Counted from the first letter of the stretch, positions 43,667 through 54,124 are shown. The stretch: DNA of 64,000 nucleotides from Tolypothrix brevis GSE-NOS-MK-07-07A (GCA_019358985.1 JAHHIJ010000006.1:124001-188000), one strand, 5' to 3'. Made by a program: numbers and translations. Notes: generated by a model from the sequence alone, not told the origin.

Positions 43667-45739
43667 TCAAATATCTCCTAATCCCAATCTATCCAAAATA
43701 AAAGCGTAATCAAAAGCTAACTCTTTTAAGCTTTCATAACGCCCAGATGCACCACCATGTCCAGCACTCATGTTAGTTTTAAGTAGGAGAATGTTGTTAT
43801 CTGTCTTCAATTCTCGTAGCTTTGCTGTCCATTTGGCTGGTTCCCAATATTTCACACGAGAATCATTTAAGCCGGCGGTAATTAGCATATCTGGGTAATC
43901 TTTCGCCTCAACATTATCATAAGGCGAGTAAGATTTCATGTAGTCGTAATAAACTTTGTCGTTAGGATCACCCCATTCTTCCCATTCCATCGCCGAAAGG
44001 GGCAAGGAAGTATCTAAAATAGTAGTTACGACATCTACAAATGGGACATCAGCAACTACTACCTTGAATAATTCCGGACGCATATTTATGACTGCTCCCA
44101 TCAATAAACCACCTGCGCTACCCCCAGAAATAACTAAGCGATCGCTTTGTGTCAATTTCTCGGCAATCAAATATTCTGCACATGCGATAAAATCTGTGAA
44201 GGTATTTTTTTTCTGCAAAAATTTACCATCTTCATACCACTTGCGTCCCATTTCTTCACCACCACGAATATGAGCGATCGCATAAACTATAGAACGATCT
44301 AACAGCGTTAATCGAGTTGATGAAAACATCACCGGGTAAGAATAACCATAAGAACCATATCCTGTGAGAAACAAGGGGTTTGTACCATCTTTTTTGGTTC
44401 CTTGTTTGTAAACAATAGATATAGGGACTTGCGTTCCATCTTCCGCTGTAACCATTAGCCACTCACTTTTATAATGGCTTTTATCATAGCCTCCAAGAAC
44501 TTCTGTCTCTTTTTTCAATTCTCGCTTATCTGTTTCCATGTCGTAATCGAACACAGATAATGGTGTGATTAAAGATGTGTAATTGAAGCGTAGAATATTC
44601 GTGTTAAATTCTGGGTTGCTTCCTTCATAAAAGGTATATGTAGGTTCTGGAAAAGTTATATTATTTTCCTTACCTGTAGATAAGTTTTGCACTCTTGCTG
44701 TTTGTAATCCCGCTTTTCTTTCATAAATTACCAAATGTTTGGTAAACAAACTCACTCCTGATAGCATTACATCTTCGCGATGGGGAATTACAGTTTGCCA
44801 ATTTTCTTTATTCGGGGTTGCTACCGGGGTTTTCACTAACTTAAAGTTAGTTGCTTCGTCATTTGTAACGATGTAAAAATAATCGCTGTGATGTTCAACA
44901 TCGTATTCCATCCCTGTAGTGCGTGGATGAATAATCTGAAAATCACCAGTAGGATTATTCGCATCTAAATAATGAATTTCGGTAGTGATGCTACTTGACA
45001 ACATCATGAAGATGTATGCGTTACTACGGGTTTTGCCTACATCTAAATTGTAAATATCATCAGGCTCGTGGTAAATTAGAACATCTTCAGTTGTCGGTGT
45101 TTGTAAAGTATGGCGAAATAGTTGATAAGGACGATTTGCCGCGTTTATTTTCGTGTAAAATACCGTTTGATTATCGTTACCCCAAGTTAAAGATAAATAA
45201 GTTTCCGGTATAGTTTCGGAATACAACTCAAATGTGTTCAAATTCAGAAAGAAAAGCGTGTATTGTTCAGAGCCGCTAGTATCAGTTGAATAAGCTAATA
45301 TTTGATGATTAGGACTGATTTGAAATACACCTAAGCTGAAAAAATCATGTCCTTGCGCTAATTCATTTTGGTCTAACAGCACTTCTTCTGTTGCGTCGAG
45401 ACTACCTTTTTTGCGACAGTGAATTGAGTAAGCTTTTCCTTCTTCAGTGCGAGAATAATAGTAATAATCATCTTTGCGGAAAGGTACTGATAAGTCAGTT
45501 TCTTGAATTCGTGCCAACATTTCATTATAAAGCTTTGTTTGCAAAGCTTCAGTATGTTGCATCATCCTTTGTGTGTAAGCGTTTTCGGCTTCCAAATAAG
45601 CGATCGCTTTATCGTTTTCAATATCCCGCAGCCAAAAGTAATCGTCAATTCGGCGATCACCGTGTAACTCTAAAACTTGCGATTCTTTCTCAGCAATTGG
45701 TGGGTTCACAATATCTTGTAACCGGTTATCTTTATTCAT
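43667..45739 (-). CDS. ptrB: Oligopeptidase B (prolyl oligopeptidase family S9A)
   Basis: The 690-residue enzyme cleaves short peptides after basic residues. The N-terminal beta-propeller begins with HGDRRIDDYFWLRDIENDKA; the C-terminal alpha/beta hydrolase domain has the serine in VISGGSAGGLLMGA, the aspartate region ITAGLNDSRVKYWEPAKW and the histidine in AGHGGASGR. REGG-like AHIRGGEEMGRKWYEDGK is also typical of oligopeptidase B. Length fits the family. A short membrane protein gene precedes it on the same strand with a 43-bp gap. Confidence 0.93.
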   Translation of the reverse strand: MNKDNRLQDIVNPPIAEKESQVLELHGDRRIDDYFWLRDIENDKAIAYLEAENAYTQRMMQHTEALQTKLYNEMLARIQETDLSVPFRKDDYYYYSRTEEGKAYSIHCRKKGSLDATEEVLLDQNELAQGHDFFSLGVFQISPNHQILAYSTDTSGSEQYTLFFLNLNTFELYSETIPETYLSLTWGNDNQTVFYTKINAANRPYQLFRHTLQTPTTEDVLIYHEPDDIYNLDVGKTRSNAYIFMMLSSSITTEIHYLDANNPTGDFQIIHPRTTGMEYDVEHHSDYFYIVTNDEATNFKLVKTPVATPNKENWQTVIPHREDVMLSGVSLFTKHLVIYERKAGLQTARVQNLSTGKENNITFPEPTYTFYEGSNPEFNTNILRFNYTSLITPLSVFDYDMETDKRELKKETEVLGGYDKSHYKSEWLMVTAEDGTQVPISIVYKQGTKKDGTNPLFLTGYGSYGYSYPVMFSSTRLTLLDRSIVYAIAHIRGGEEMGRKWYEDGKFLQKKNTFTDFIACAEYLIAEKLTQSDRLVISGGSAGGLLMGAVINMRPELFKVVVADVPFVDVVTTILDTSLPLSAMEWEEWGDPNDKVYYDYMKSYSPYDNVEAKDYPDMLITAGLNDSRVKYWEPAKWTAKLRELKTDNNILLLKTNMSAGHGGASGRYESLKELAFDYAFILDRLGLGDI

Positions 45740-45782
45740 ATTTTTTCACCTTGATCTAAATATTCAGCAATTATACTTCTAG

Positions 45783-46529
45783 CTATGATGAACTAGAAAT
45801 ATTATTATGGCGCGATTTTTTCAGCCTACACAACCCAATGGCTGGTACAACTCCCAGAATCACCGCAGTAAGTCCTTGTCCACTCAAATACAATATCTGA
45901 GTCCGGTTTGCTTCGGGAATAAAACCTTGCACCAGCGAAAGTAACCAAATCGAGATACTGATGAAGAAAAATGAAACTGAGGGTAAAAAAGTCCACCACC
46001 AAGCATTTGTTGTGTAGCGTCGCAATACGAGAAACTGGCAAAATCCCAGCCAAATCCCAGAAAAAATATATAAAAAAGTTGACAAAATGCCCAAAATAAC
46101 AGTTTGATTAGGAGATAAAGTTAAATTTGATGATGTAGCGATCGCACTAATGTAGGCAATCCAGCTTGTAGAAACGCTATTGGCAATCAGCCAACCAAAA
46201 CTGGTCCCAAGCAGCCACAACCAACCAGATACATATTGTCGCACAACGATCGCTTGATCTGCGCCAAAAATTAAGGCAAAAATTAAATTACTGCTGAAGC
46301 TTTTGCCCAAAGAGTACCACGTCAGATATTGCTGGAAAATGCTTGGTGGGATGCTTTCGGTAATAGTTTTTTCTAAAGCGATGCTGGCAATTCCACCTAC
46401 CATCCATCCTAAAATCGTCAAAATCGAAAATTGGATAAAGAAACTTTGACGTTGCGATCGTTGTATTAAAAGCATTTGCCGCTGAGAATCGTTTGAAATC
46501 AAGGTAAAATCAGAATTATCGGTTTGCAT
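45783..46529 (-). CDS. Multispanning membrane protein of unknown function
   Basis: I place the start at ATG 46527-46529 (MQTDNSDFTLISNDSQRQML), giving 248 residues. A longer frame to 46613 would start inside a family A repeat and encode repeat-derived residues. About five hydrophobic segments are seen, including ILTILGWMVGGIASIALEKT and TVILGILSTFLYIFSGIWLG; the arrangement with a paired GW motif resembles cyanobacterial membrane proteins of unknown role. The 43-bp gap to oligopeptidase B suggests co-transcription. Confidence 0.7.
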   Translation of the reverse strand: MQTDNSDFTLISNDSQRQMLLIQRSQRQSFFIQFSILTILGWMVGGIASIALEKTITESIPPSIFQQYLTWYSLGKSFSSNLIFALIFGADQAIVVRQYVSGWLWLLGTSFGWLIANSVSTSWIAYISAIATSSNLTLSPNQTVILGILSTFLYIFSGIWLGFCQFLVLRRYTTNAWWWTFLPSVSFFFISISIWLLSLVQGFIPEANRTQILYLSGQGLTAVILGVVPAIGLCRLKKSRHNNISSSS

Positions 46530-46557
46530 ATCAATTTTCTTCAGGGGAAAGGGGAAT

Positions 46558-46650
46558 AGACATCGACCTAATTTAAATATGTGCTGTCCAAAACCCTTCA
46601 TTAGACGTAGCACTGCTACGTCTCTACATTGTTTTTCACTCCTATGTCTA
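46558..46650. repeat. Complete family A element
   Basis: Ends TAGACATCGACC and CACTCCTATGTCTA flank the core GACGTAGCACTGCTACGTC, with CAAAACCCTTCATTAG between. It lies just upstream of the membrane protein start. The rest of 46651-46957 carries GTTCGCGTAGCGTCTCC...GACAGGAGAAGG repeats (46793-46830) and a C-rich tract, no gene. Confidence 0.8.
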
Positions 46651-46957
46651 ATGGGGAAGGAGTGCCACTACAAGGTAAAAAATTTTATTCTAGTACAGCA
46701 CGGCGTAAATAAACCACCCATTCTCAATCGCTAAAAAGCTTATTCCATATTACTTTTGAATGAGTGAATGAGTGACTTCCGCGTTCGCGTAGCGTCTCCG
46801 TTCGCGCTTGCGTCTCCGACAGGAGAAGGAGAAGCGGTACTACTCCCTCACTCCCCCCATCCCCCTCTCCCTTTTCCGCAAAGCTCCTGAAAAAGCGTAA
46901 TCCCAGAATGATAAGCTAAACAGTGACATAAAAAAATGACTTAGGATGAAGTGTTAA

Positions 46958-48016
46958 ATGGGTGTTTCCTTAAGCGCTCCTCATCTCCTGCGAGCTGCTC
47001 GTGGTGAAGTGTTAGATCGTCCTCCAGTATGGATGATGCGTCAAGCTGGACGGTATATGAAAGCGTATCGAGATTTACGCGAAAAGTATCCATCGTTTCG
47101 CGATCGCTCCGAAATTCCCGAAGTAGCGATTGAAGTCTCTTTACAACCTTGGCGAGCTTTCCAGCCTGATGGAGTAATTCTATTTTCCGATATTGTGACG
47201 CCTCTACCTGGTTTGGGCATTGAAATGGATATTGCTGAAGGCAAAGGTCCAATTATTCAATCACCCATTCGCACTCAAGCCCAAATCGATCAACTGCGTC
47301 CTTTAGAACCAGAAGCATCCCTGCCATTTATTAAAACAATTTTGCAGGCTTTGCGTACTGAAGTCAACAATCAATCTACGGTGTTGGGTTTTGTTGGGGC
47401 ACCGTGGACTTTAGCAGCTTATGCTGTGGAAGGAAAAGGTTCTAAAACCTATTCCGTGATTAAAAATATGGCGTTTTCTGATCCGACAATTTTGCATCAA
47501 TTGTTGTCAAAATTTGCCGATGCGATCGCTATTTATGCCCGTTACCAAATTGATTGTGGCGCTCAAGTAGTACAAATGTTTGATTCTTGGGCAGGTCAAC
47601 TCAGCCCCCAAGATTATGACACCTTTGCTTTGCCCTATCAACAAAGAGTGTTTGAACAAGTCAAGCAAACTCATCCAGATACACCGTTAATTCTGCTAGT
47701 TAGCGGTAGTGCCGGTGTACTGGAAAGAATGGGCAAATCCGGTGCGGATATTGTCAGTGTAGACTGGTCAGTAGACATGACAGACGCACGGGCAAGATTG
47801 GGCAAAGAAGTGAAAGTGCAAGGAAATCTCGATCCGGGTGTACTTTTTGGTTCCCAAGCATTTATTCGCGATCGCATTCATGATACTGTTCGCAAAGCTG
47901 GTAATTGGGGTCATATTCTCAACCTCGGTCATGGTGTGCTACCCACAACCCCAGAAGAAAATGTTGCTTTCTTCTTTGAAACAGCAAAACAACTGAGTTT
48001 AACAGCGGTTACTTAA
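46958..48016 (+). CDS. hemE: Uroporphyrinogen decarboxylase
   Basis: The 352-residue enzyme converts uroporphyrinogen III to coproporphyrinogen III in haem and chlorophyll synthesis. Both signature segments are present: [20 protein letters not shown] near the N-terminus and [20 protein letters not shown] in the middle, plus the substrate-binding [14 protein letters not shown] and the C-terminal [16 protein letters not shown]. Length and order match the family exactly. Confidence 0.98.
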   Translation: MGVSLSAPHLLRAARGEVLDRPPVWMMRQAGRYMKAYRDLREKYPSFRDRSEIPEVAIEVSLQPWRAFQPDGVILFSDIVTPLPGLGIEMDIAEGKGPIIQSPIRTQAQIDQLRPLEPEASLPFIKTILQALRTEVNNQSTVLGFVGAPWTLAAYAVEGKGSKTYSVIKNMAFSDPTILHQLLSKFADAIAIYARYQIDCGAQVVQMFDSWAGQLSPQDYDTFALPYQQRVFEQVKQTHPDTPLILLVSGSAGVLERMGKSGADIVSVDWSVDMTDARARLGKEVKVQGNLDPGVLFGSQAFIRDRIHDTVRKAGNWGHILNLGHGVLPTTPEENVAFFFETAKQLSLTAVT

Positions 48017-48025
48017 GGTTGCTTG

Positions 48026-48067
48026 TCGCTAATGACTATTGGTGAAAATGCGATTAGTCATTAGCGA
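48026..48067 (+). terminator. Terminator-like hairpin after hemE
   Basis: TCGCTAATGACTA (48026-48038) pairs perfectly with 48055-48067, ten bases after the hemE stop, followed by TTATCTTTATT. Confidence 0.55.
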
Positions 48068-48156
48068 TTATCTTTATTGAAAGCTAAATATTTGCAGTCA
48101 TAAACCCACTCTTCGCATTTCCTTTTACTATCATTTACGAAAAATATTTTGGGATT

Positions 48157-48774
48157 ATGGTTCAAACAATACAGGCTAAAGAAATTACGCTACTTGATTT
48201 AGAGACCAGCTTTGGACTCGAATTAGTTGAGGATGAGCAATTTTTTAGAGAGTGGCAAGATAACTTACCAGAAATTACCAACTCCCAAAAACAACAGCTC
48301 GACCGAGTTAAGGCAAGTTATGCCAATTTGCTCAAGTACCCTCCTCTGCTAGAAAACACTGTCAAGATGGTGGTGTTGTCTCCCTTGTTGGATTTAGCAG
48401 ACTTTTATCTATCTCCGTTTCATGTCAAATCTGAAAAATCTGTAGAAGTTTCGGCTGTTGATGAAGGTGTAAGGATCAAAGGGCAGATTGATATCTTAGT
48501 TTTGTTTGAACAGCTAGTAGTAGTAGTTATAGAGTCTAAACAAGCAGCTTTTTCTCTGGAGGTGGGCAAACCACAACTGCTAGCTTATATGCTGGCAGTC
48601 TCTAACTCAGATAAACCAGTATATGGACTAATTTCCAATGGCAGTAGTTTTATTTTTGTTAAATTGATCAAACAAGAAACACCAAAATATGTATTGTCTC
48701 GTTTGTTCTACATCTTCAATCCGGGAAATGAATTATATACGGTTTTGAGTGTGTTGAAGCGTCTGGGCAATTGA
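48157..48774 (+). CDS. PD-(D/E)XK nuclease-like protein (type I restriction R N-domain-like)
   Basis: The 205-residue protein contains the nuclease-like core GQIDILVLFEQLVVVVIESK followed by QLLAYM, giving the D...ExK arrangement of PD-(D/E)XK folds. Related stand-alone proteins are common in cyanobacteria and are often annotated as restriction subunit R-like. There is no helicase part or methyltransferase or specificity gene nearby, so a complete restriction system is not indicated. Confidence 0.75.
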   Translation: MVQTIQAKEITLLDLETSFGLELVEDEQFFREWQDNLPEITNSQKQQLDRVKASYANLLKYPPLLENTVKMVVLSPLLDLADFYLSPFHVKSEKSVEVSAVDEGVRIKGQIDILVLFEQLVVVVIESKQAAFSLEVGKPQLLAYMLAVSNSDKPVYGLISNGSSFIFVKLIKQETPKYVLSRLFYIFNPGNELYTVLSVLKRLGN

Positions 48775-48841
48775 CGAGAAATGGCGATCGCTAAAAATAA
48801 TTTTATAGCGTAATTTACCCGGACGGGGAATAGATATTTGT

Positions 48842-49054
48842 ATGAGTAAGCCAGATTTTATATCAATGAGCCGCCCTCAGTTTCGCCAATATATCTTTGA
48901 ACATAGGGAAGATGACGAGGCACTTTCAATTTACCTAGAAAGATTCCAGTCCCCTAATTCAATCCGGCATCCAGCACCAAAAAGTTTAGAGGATTTGGAT
49001 AATTTCCCAGAGCTACATCGCAAGCACCTAGAGCAGCGGGAAAATCAGGCTTAA
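48842..49054 (+). CDS. Small hypothetical protein (DUF6887-like)
   Basis: The 70-residue product begins MSKPDFISMSRPQFRQYIFE and is rich in charged residues. It resembles a family of very short cyanobacterial proteins with the start KPDF..MSR..(L/F) and a REDDEA stretch. No function is known; it follows the nuclease-like gene by 67 bp on the same strand. Confidence 0.6.
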   Translation: MSKPDFISMSRPQFRQYIFEHREDDEALSIYLERFQSPNSIRHPAPKSLEDLDNFPELHRKHLEQRENQA

Positions 49055-49483
49055 TTTTGACGCTGGGTTATTTTCACGCGGAGTTTTCGTTTTAATTTTG
49101 TACTAAATACTATGCAACAAGCCTTTTTGCATTTAGATTATCAATAATATTTTATAAAGATACAGTAAATTTGCAGAGGCAATTCGACGATTAATATTTA
49201 CTTAATATGCTTTTAATCTTTAAATAGTAGCCTTAAATATAGTTAAGCAAAGTATTAGATTACACATGAAACCTTTGTAGTCTAATAAACTTCTGCTTTT
49301 AACGCCAGGGTTTCTGCATGATAGATGCCATTGAAATGGCTCGATACCTGGTGCATGAAAGCGAGAGAAATATAGTGGTGCGATATGCATTTTCTGTCGC
49401 TGATGTCAATTGCCATGCGAATTCTACCAACCGCACCTCAACACTGAAACATTATTAACCTTTACAACAACCCAGGTACTTTT
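49055..49483 (+). other. AT-rich leader of the secreted nuclease gene
   Basis: This 429-bp gap is AT-rich in its first half. A 46-codon frame (ATG 49318-49320, stop 49456-49458) has AGGG seven bases upstream and reads MIDAIEMARYLVHESERN in its first part; I see no family for it and treat it as a possibility only. GCCATTGAAATGGC (49327-49340) forms a small hairpin. Confidence 0.3.
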
Positions 49484-52400
49484 ATGGCTGCAATTAATTT
49501 GAGCAGTTCCTATTCTCAAAACTTTGATTCGTTACTCAATTCAGGCACCAATAACACATGGACTGATGACTCCACTATTGCCGGGTGGTACTCCACTAGG
49601 GTAACTTACAATGCAGGTACTGGCTCAAGCACCACAGGGTCACTCTACAGTTTTGGTACCACGAATGCCACTGAGCGAGCTTTGGGATCTGTAGCATCTG
49701 GCAGCACTAGCACGATTTTTTATGGAGTTCGCTTTCTCAACAACACGACTAACACAATTAACTCACTCAATATTGGCTACATCGGTGAACAGTGGAGAAA
49801 TAGCGGCAATACCACCCCTCAACAATTAGACTTTCAATATCAAATTGGTGCAACCGCTATAAATTTAGGTACTTGGATTGACTTCGACTCCCTAGACTTT
49901 ATCAGTCCAGTTGCTACAGCAACTGCTGGTGCCTTAGATGGTAATGCAACGGCTAACCGCACTACTTTATCCTCTACTTTAAGTGGTCTAAGCCTTGCCC
50001 CCAATCAAGAAATATGGCTTCGCTGGCAAGACATAGACAACACCGGTAGTGACCACGGTTTGGGAATAGACGACTTTAGTATTTCCGCAGGAGGAGTTAC
50101 CCCACCAAGTGCGATCGCTGTTACAATTCAAGCAACAGACTCAGCAGCAGCAGAAGCGGGGACTGAGCCAGGAACTTTCAGAATTACGCGCACAGGTGAC
50201 ACTAGCACCTCCCTAAGTGTAAATTACGCCGTTGCTACGGGTGCAGGTCAAGCAACGAATGGTACTGATTACACACCTAACTTAAATGGCACTGCCACGA
50301 TCGCAGCAGGTCAATCCTTTACAGATATCACGATTACACCTGTTGATGATAATACAGTAGAAGGTTCGGAGACAGTAACACTCACGCTGGTTGATACTGC
50401 TGACTACGATTTGGGTGGTTCTAGCACCGCAACCGTGACTATTGCAGATAACGATGTTGCTCCTGCTGTTCGCATCCGTGAGATTCAAGGTGCCGCGCAT
50501 ATCTCCCCCTTGAATGGTCAGGCAGTAAACAACGTTGCTGGTATTGTAACAGCGATCGCCTCCAACGGATTCTACCTGCAAGACCCCAACCCCGATAATA
50601 ATGATGCCACCTCAGAGGGCATTTTTGTTTTCACCACCTCTGCACCAACAGTAAGTGTCGGCAGCTCGATTTTAGTTAACGGTACAGTAAGTGAATTCCG
50701 TCCTGGTGGTTCCGCTGATAACCTCACCACCACTCAGATTATCAGCCCAACGATTACCACATTATCAACTAACAATCCTCTCCCAGCTGCCACCATTCTT
50801 GGTAACGGCGGAAGAACAATTCCCACTACGGTAATTAGTAATGATCAAGTGGGTAACAATGTCGAAAATGCTGGTACAGTATTTGATCCCGCTCAAGATG
50901 GTATCGACTTCTACGAAAGCCTAGAAGGGATGCTGGTTCAGGTTAACAATCCGGTAACTACATCTCCAACCAATGTCTTTGGTACTTCTGAAGAAATTTG
51001 GGTACTCGCAGACAACGGAGCCAATGCCACCAGCCGCACTGCCCGTGGTGGTAGCCTGATTACAGAGAGCGATTTCAACCCAGAGCGAATTCAGATCGAT
51101 GATTTGAACAATTCCCTGGTATTACCAACTGTCGATGTGGGTGCCCAACTCAGCACAATTACCGGGGTTGTTAATTACAACTTCAACAACTACGAAGTTT
51201 TGGTTTCCACAGCACCAACAGTTGTACAGGCATCTACTCTGCAAAGAGAAGTGAGCAACCTGACTCCCCTCGCCAACCAACTTACCCTTGCCACCTTTAA
51301 CGTAGAAAACCTTGACCCTGGTGATGGTGCGACCAGTTTCAACAACCTCGCAAACCGGATTGTTAATAACCTCAGATCGCCCGATATCATCAACCTGGAA
51401 GAAATTCAAGATAACAATGGCGCCACCAATGACAGTGTTGTAGATGCCGACGTGACGCTTCAGACCTTGATCGACGCGATCGCAAACGCAGGTGGTCCTA
51501 CCTACCAGTACCGACAAATCAACCCTGTAGACGATACTAATGGTGGAGAACCCGGTGGCAACATCCGGGTTGCGTTCCTGTTCAATCCCCAACGAGTTAG
51601 CTTTGTTGATCGTGCCGGTGGTACCCCTACGTCCGGCATAACAGTCACCGATGTTGGAAGTGATGGCATCCCAGACCTTTCTGCCAGTCCTGGTCTAATT
51701 GATCCAAACAATGCTGCCTTTAACAGCAGCCGTAAACCCCTGGTTGGCGAATTTCTCTTTAACGGGCAGACCGTTTATGTAATTGGCAACCACTTCAACT
51801 CCAAAGGTGGTGACGATCCCCTATTTGGACCGACTCAACCCCCAGTCGTCTCTACTGAGGTGCAGCGTAACCAGCAAGCCACCATTGTCAGGAACTTTGT
51901 TCAAAACATCCTAACAATTAACCCCAATGCCAACGTGGTTGTAGCGGGTGACTTGAATGACTTTGAGTTTTCTAACCCCCTGAGTATTTTAGAAGCTGGG
52001 GGATTGAATACCCTGATTGAAACGCTACCTGAGAACGAGCGTTACACCTTCAACTTTCAGGGCAATGCTCAAACACTCGATCATATTCTAGTCAGTAACA
52101 ATTTGTTCACTAGACTGAATGGATTTGATGCAGTTCACATCAACTCAGAGTTTGCCGATCAGGACAGTGACCATGACCCCGTTCTTGCTCGGTTTGATTT
52201 GATAAATGTGATTAATGGCACATCTGGTCGGGACACTTTAATCGGAACTGCCTTTGGTGACAGAATTACTGGTTTTGATGGTAAAGACGATATCACCACC
52301 GGCGCTGGTAATGATTTGATTGTCTACACCAGCTTATATGGTAAGGGCAACAGTATTAATGAAGGCGACGATATCCTGGACTTTACAGTAGGTGCTGACA

Positions 52401-52618
52401 AGTTTGTTTTTACTGACTTGCTTGATAGTATTGTCCCAGGTGGCTACAACGGAACTAATGCGATCGCTGATGGCTACATATCTTTTGGTGCAAGAGGACG
52501 AGATACTCAGATTCTGATTGACAGTGATGGTTCTGGAAATCTTCCCGCTCGACCGTTTATCAGAGTAGATAATGTTTCAGTTGCAGCCCTGAATAATGTG
52601 AATAATTTTGTCTTCTAG
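49484..52618 (+). CDS. Large secreted nuclease: Calx-beta, endonuclease/exonuclease/phosphatase, RTX-like end
   Basis: The 1044-residue protein has no Sec signal. Residues about 1-205 are a lamin-like/PEP-type beta domain (YSQNFDSLLNSGTNNTW). A Calx-beta domain follows (AGTEPGTFRITRTGDTS, TVTIADND). Then come an OB-like part of extracellular nucleases (VNNVAGIVTAIASNGFYLQD) and an EEP catalytic domain with ATFNVENLDP, INLEEIQDN, GNHFNSKGGDD, VVAGDLNDFEFSNP and DSDHDPVLARF, including metal and His residues. The end carries RTX-like glycine/aspartate repeats (GTAFGDRITGFDGKDDITTG) and the usual terminal beta segment, suggesting type I secretion. Role: likely nucleic-acid scavenging or matrix turnover. 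Confidence 0.92.
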   Translation: MAAINLSSSYSQNFDSLLNSGTNNTWTDDSTIAGWYSTRVTYNAGTGSSTTGSLYSFGTTNATERALGSVASGSTSTIFYGVRFLNNTTNTINSLNIGYIGEQWRNSGNTTPQQLDFQYQIGATAINLGTWIDFDSLDFISPVATATAGALDGNATANRTTLSSTLSGLSLAPNQEIWLRWQDIDNTGSDHGLGIDDFSISAGGVTPPSAIAVTIQATDSAAAEAGTEPGTFRITRTGDTSTSLSVNYAVATGAGQATNGTDYTPNLNGTATIAAGQSFTDITITPVDDNTVEGSETVTLTLVDTADYDLGGSSTATVTIADNDVAPAVRIREIQGAAHISPLNGQAVNNVAGIVTAIASNGFYLQDPNPDNNDATSEGIFVFTTSAPTVSVGSSILVNGTVSEFRPGGSADNLTTTQIISPTITTLSTNNPLPAATILGNGGRTIPTTVISNDQVGNNVENAGTVFDPAQDGIDFYESLEGMLVQVNNPVTTSPTNVFGTSEEIWVLADNGANATSRTARGGSLITESDFNPERIQIDDLNNSLVLPTVDVGAQLSTITGVVNYNFNNYEVLVSTAPTVVQASTLQREVSNLTPLANQLTLATFNVENLDPGDGATSFNNLANRIVNNLRSPDIINLEEIQDNNGATNDSVVDADVTLQTLIDAIANAGGPTYQYRQINPVDDTNGGEPGGNIRVAFLFNPQRVSFVDRAGGTPTSGITVTDVGSDGIPDLSASPGLIDPNNAAFNSSRKPLVGEFLFNGQTVYVIGNHFNSKGGDDPLFGPTQPPVVSTEVQRNQQATIVRNFVQNILTINPNANVVVAGDLNDFEFSNPLSILEAGGLNTLIETLPENERYTFNFQGNAQTLDHILVSNNLFTRLNGFDAVHINSEFADQDSDHDPVLARFDLINVINGTSGRDTLIGTAFGDRITGFDGKDDITTGAGNDLIVYTSLYGKGNSINEGDDILDFTVGADKFVFTDLLDSIVPGGYNGTNAIADGYISFGARGRDTQILIDSDGSGNLPARPFIRVDNVSVAALNNVNNFVF

Positions 52619-52686
52619 GTAACATATTTTCTTAGGAGTTTCCACTAAATATCACCGGACAAAATTTTCTGTCCCATTGCAACCGT

Positions 52687-52717
52687 CGTAGAGACGTTCC
52701 ACCGGAACGTCTTTACT
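52687..52717. repeat. Family A core palindrome
   Basis: GACGTTCCACCGGAACGTC core preceded by AACCGTCGTAGA, the same flank as at 18551-18562. Confidence 0.7.
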
Positions 52718-52860
52718 TTACATTGTAAGTAATACACCGGACATGATAGAATTTCCAAGTTTATGTCCCGACCCAGTAATTGATTAGTTGTAGTTGTTAA
52801 TTGCTAGATATGCATTCAAAATAGTTAAGCTGTATAACAACTACAATCTAAAAAATATTT

Positions 52861-53829
52861 ATGAGCCAGAAACGGATTTTTGTGACTGGTGCAAGTGGCT
52901 GTGTCGGACACTACCTGAGCGAAACTTTAATTAAAGAGACGAATCACGAACTGTATTTGCTGGTAAGAAACCCAGATAAACTGAAAGTCGATACTCAAGC
53001 ACGTCCTGGTATCACAGTTTTGCAAGGTGATATGCAAGAAATTGGCTTATTTGCGGACTTGCTGAAAACAATTGATACTGCGGTGTTAACGGCGACGGCT
53101 TGGGGTGGAGACAACACATTTAAGATTAATGTAGATAAAACCCTAGAATTAATGAGTTTGTTAGATCCAGATAGATGCGAACAGGTAATTTATTTTTCTA
53201 CCGCTAGCGTTTTAGGTCGCAACGAACAACCATTGAAGGAAGCTGGGGAACTAGGGATAGATTATGTCCGGTCTAAGTATGAATGTTTACACAAAGTACC
53301 AAAATTAGATATTGCCCCCAAAGTTACCACAGTTTTTCCCACTTTAGTTTTAGGTGGTGAAGCTGATAAACCTTATTCTCATATTTCTTCGGGTATTTCC
53401 GAAGTTACAAAATATATTGATTTAATTCGTTTTTTGCAACTAGATGGTAGCTTCCACTTCATTCACGGGCGAGATATTGCTACAGTCGTGGGATATTTAA
53501 TAGATAATCCTCCCAAAGAAAAGCGATCGCGAAAGTTAGTTTTAGGTCAAGCGCAGTTAACAGCAAACCAAGCAATTGAAGATGTTTGCGCGTATCTTGG
53601 TAAAAAAATCATCTTTCGTCTTCCGCTATCTTTATCGCTAGCTAATGTCATAATCGCGGTATTTCGCATTCAAATGGATGCTTGGAGTCGATTTTGCATG
53701 AACTATCGCCATTTTACTTACAAAAATGCCATCAATCCTGCCACTTTCAGCTTACCAAATTACTGCGCCACCATGAGCGATGTTTTGAAAATAAGCGGTG
53801 TTAAACCTGCCAATACCAATTCTCTGTAA
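52861..53829 (+). CDS. NAD-dependent epimerase/dehydratase (extended SDR)
   Basis: The 322-residue protein begins with the dinucleotide-binding loop FVTGASGCVGHYLSETLI. A DRCEQVIYFSTASVLGR segment and YVRSKYECLHKV give the serine and YxxxK pair of the short-chain dehydrogenase active site. The C-terminal part (FHFIHGRDIATVVGYLIDNP) is the substrate domain. The substrate is not determined by the motifs. It lies about 300 bp upstream of the radical SAM gene, same strand. Confidence 0.88.
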   Translation: MSQKRIFVTGASGCVGHYLSETLIKETNHELYLLVRNPDKLKVDTQARPGITVLQGDMQEIGLFADLLKTIDTAVLTATAWGGDNTFKINVDKTLELMSLLDPDRCEQVIYFSTASVLGRNEQPLKEAGELGIDYVRSKYECLHKVPKLDIAPKVTTVFPTLVLGGEADKPYSHISSGISEVTKYIDLIRFLQLDGSFHFIHGRDIATVVGYLIDNPPKEKRSRKLVLGQAQLTANQAIEDVCAYLGKKIIFRLPLSLSLANVIIAVFRIQMDAWSRFCMNYRHFTYKNAINPATFSLPNYCATMSDVLKISGVKPANTNSL

Positions 53830-54124
53830 CAATAAACTCAATTAGCCCACCCAGGTAAGCTCAGAAAATCTGAATGAAAACTCTGCGTACCTTTGCGCTT
53901 ACCTTAGCGTTCCTTTGCGTTAAAAAAGAATAATTGAGCGCAACTAGATACTTTTAGCAACAAATTACACAAGTATTTATTCATAAGGAACCAGGCGATC
54001 GCTAATAGCGTCTCATCAATCATTGTTAAAAGAAAATAAAACTAGCAATAAATCAATTACTCTTAGTTTTAGCTACATTAATTACAGTTAAAAAAAATAA
54101 CCATAACCTGAGGATTTCTACTAA
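53830..54124. other. Gap without recognised gene
   Basis: The 295 bp contain a GCGTACCTTTGCGCTTACC / TTAGCGTTCCTTTGCGTT motif pair common in cyanobacterial gaps and AT-rich sequence; no promoter is clear. Confidence 0.4.

Noticed and set aside
46530-46613. N-terminal extension of the membrane protein gene
   Set aside because: The added residues are encoded by the end of a family A repeat; the ATG at 46529 starts the gene-like sequence.
48157-48774. Complete type I restriction system
   Set aside because: Only a nuclease-like domain is present, without motor, methyltransferase or specificity genes.
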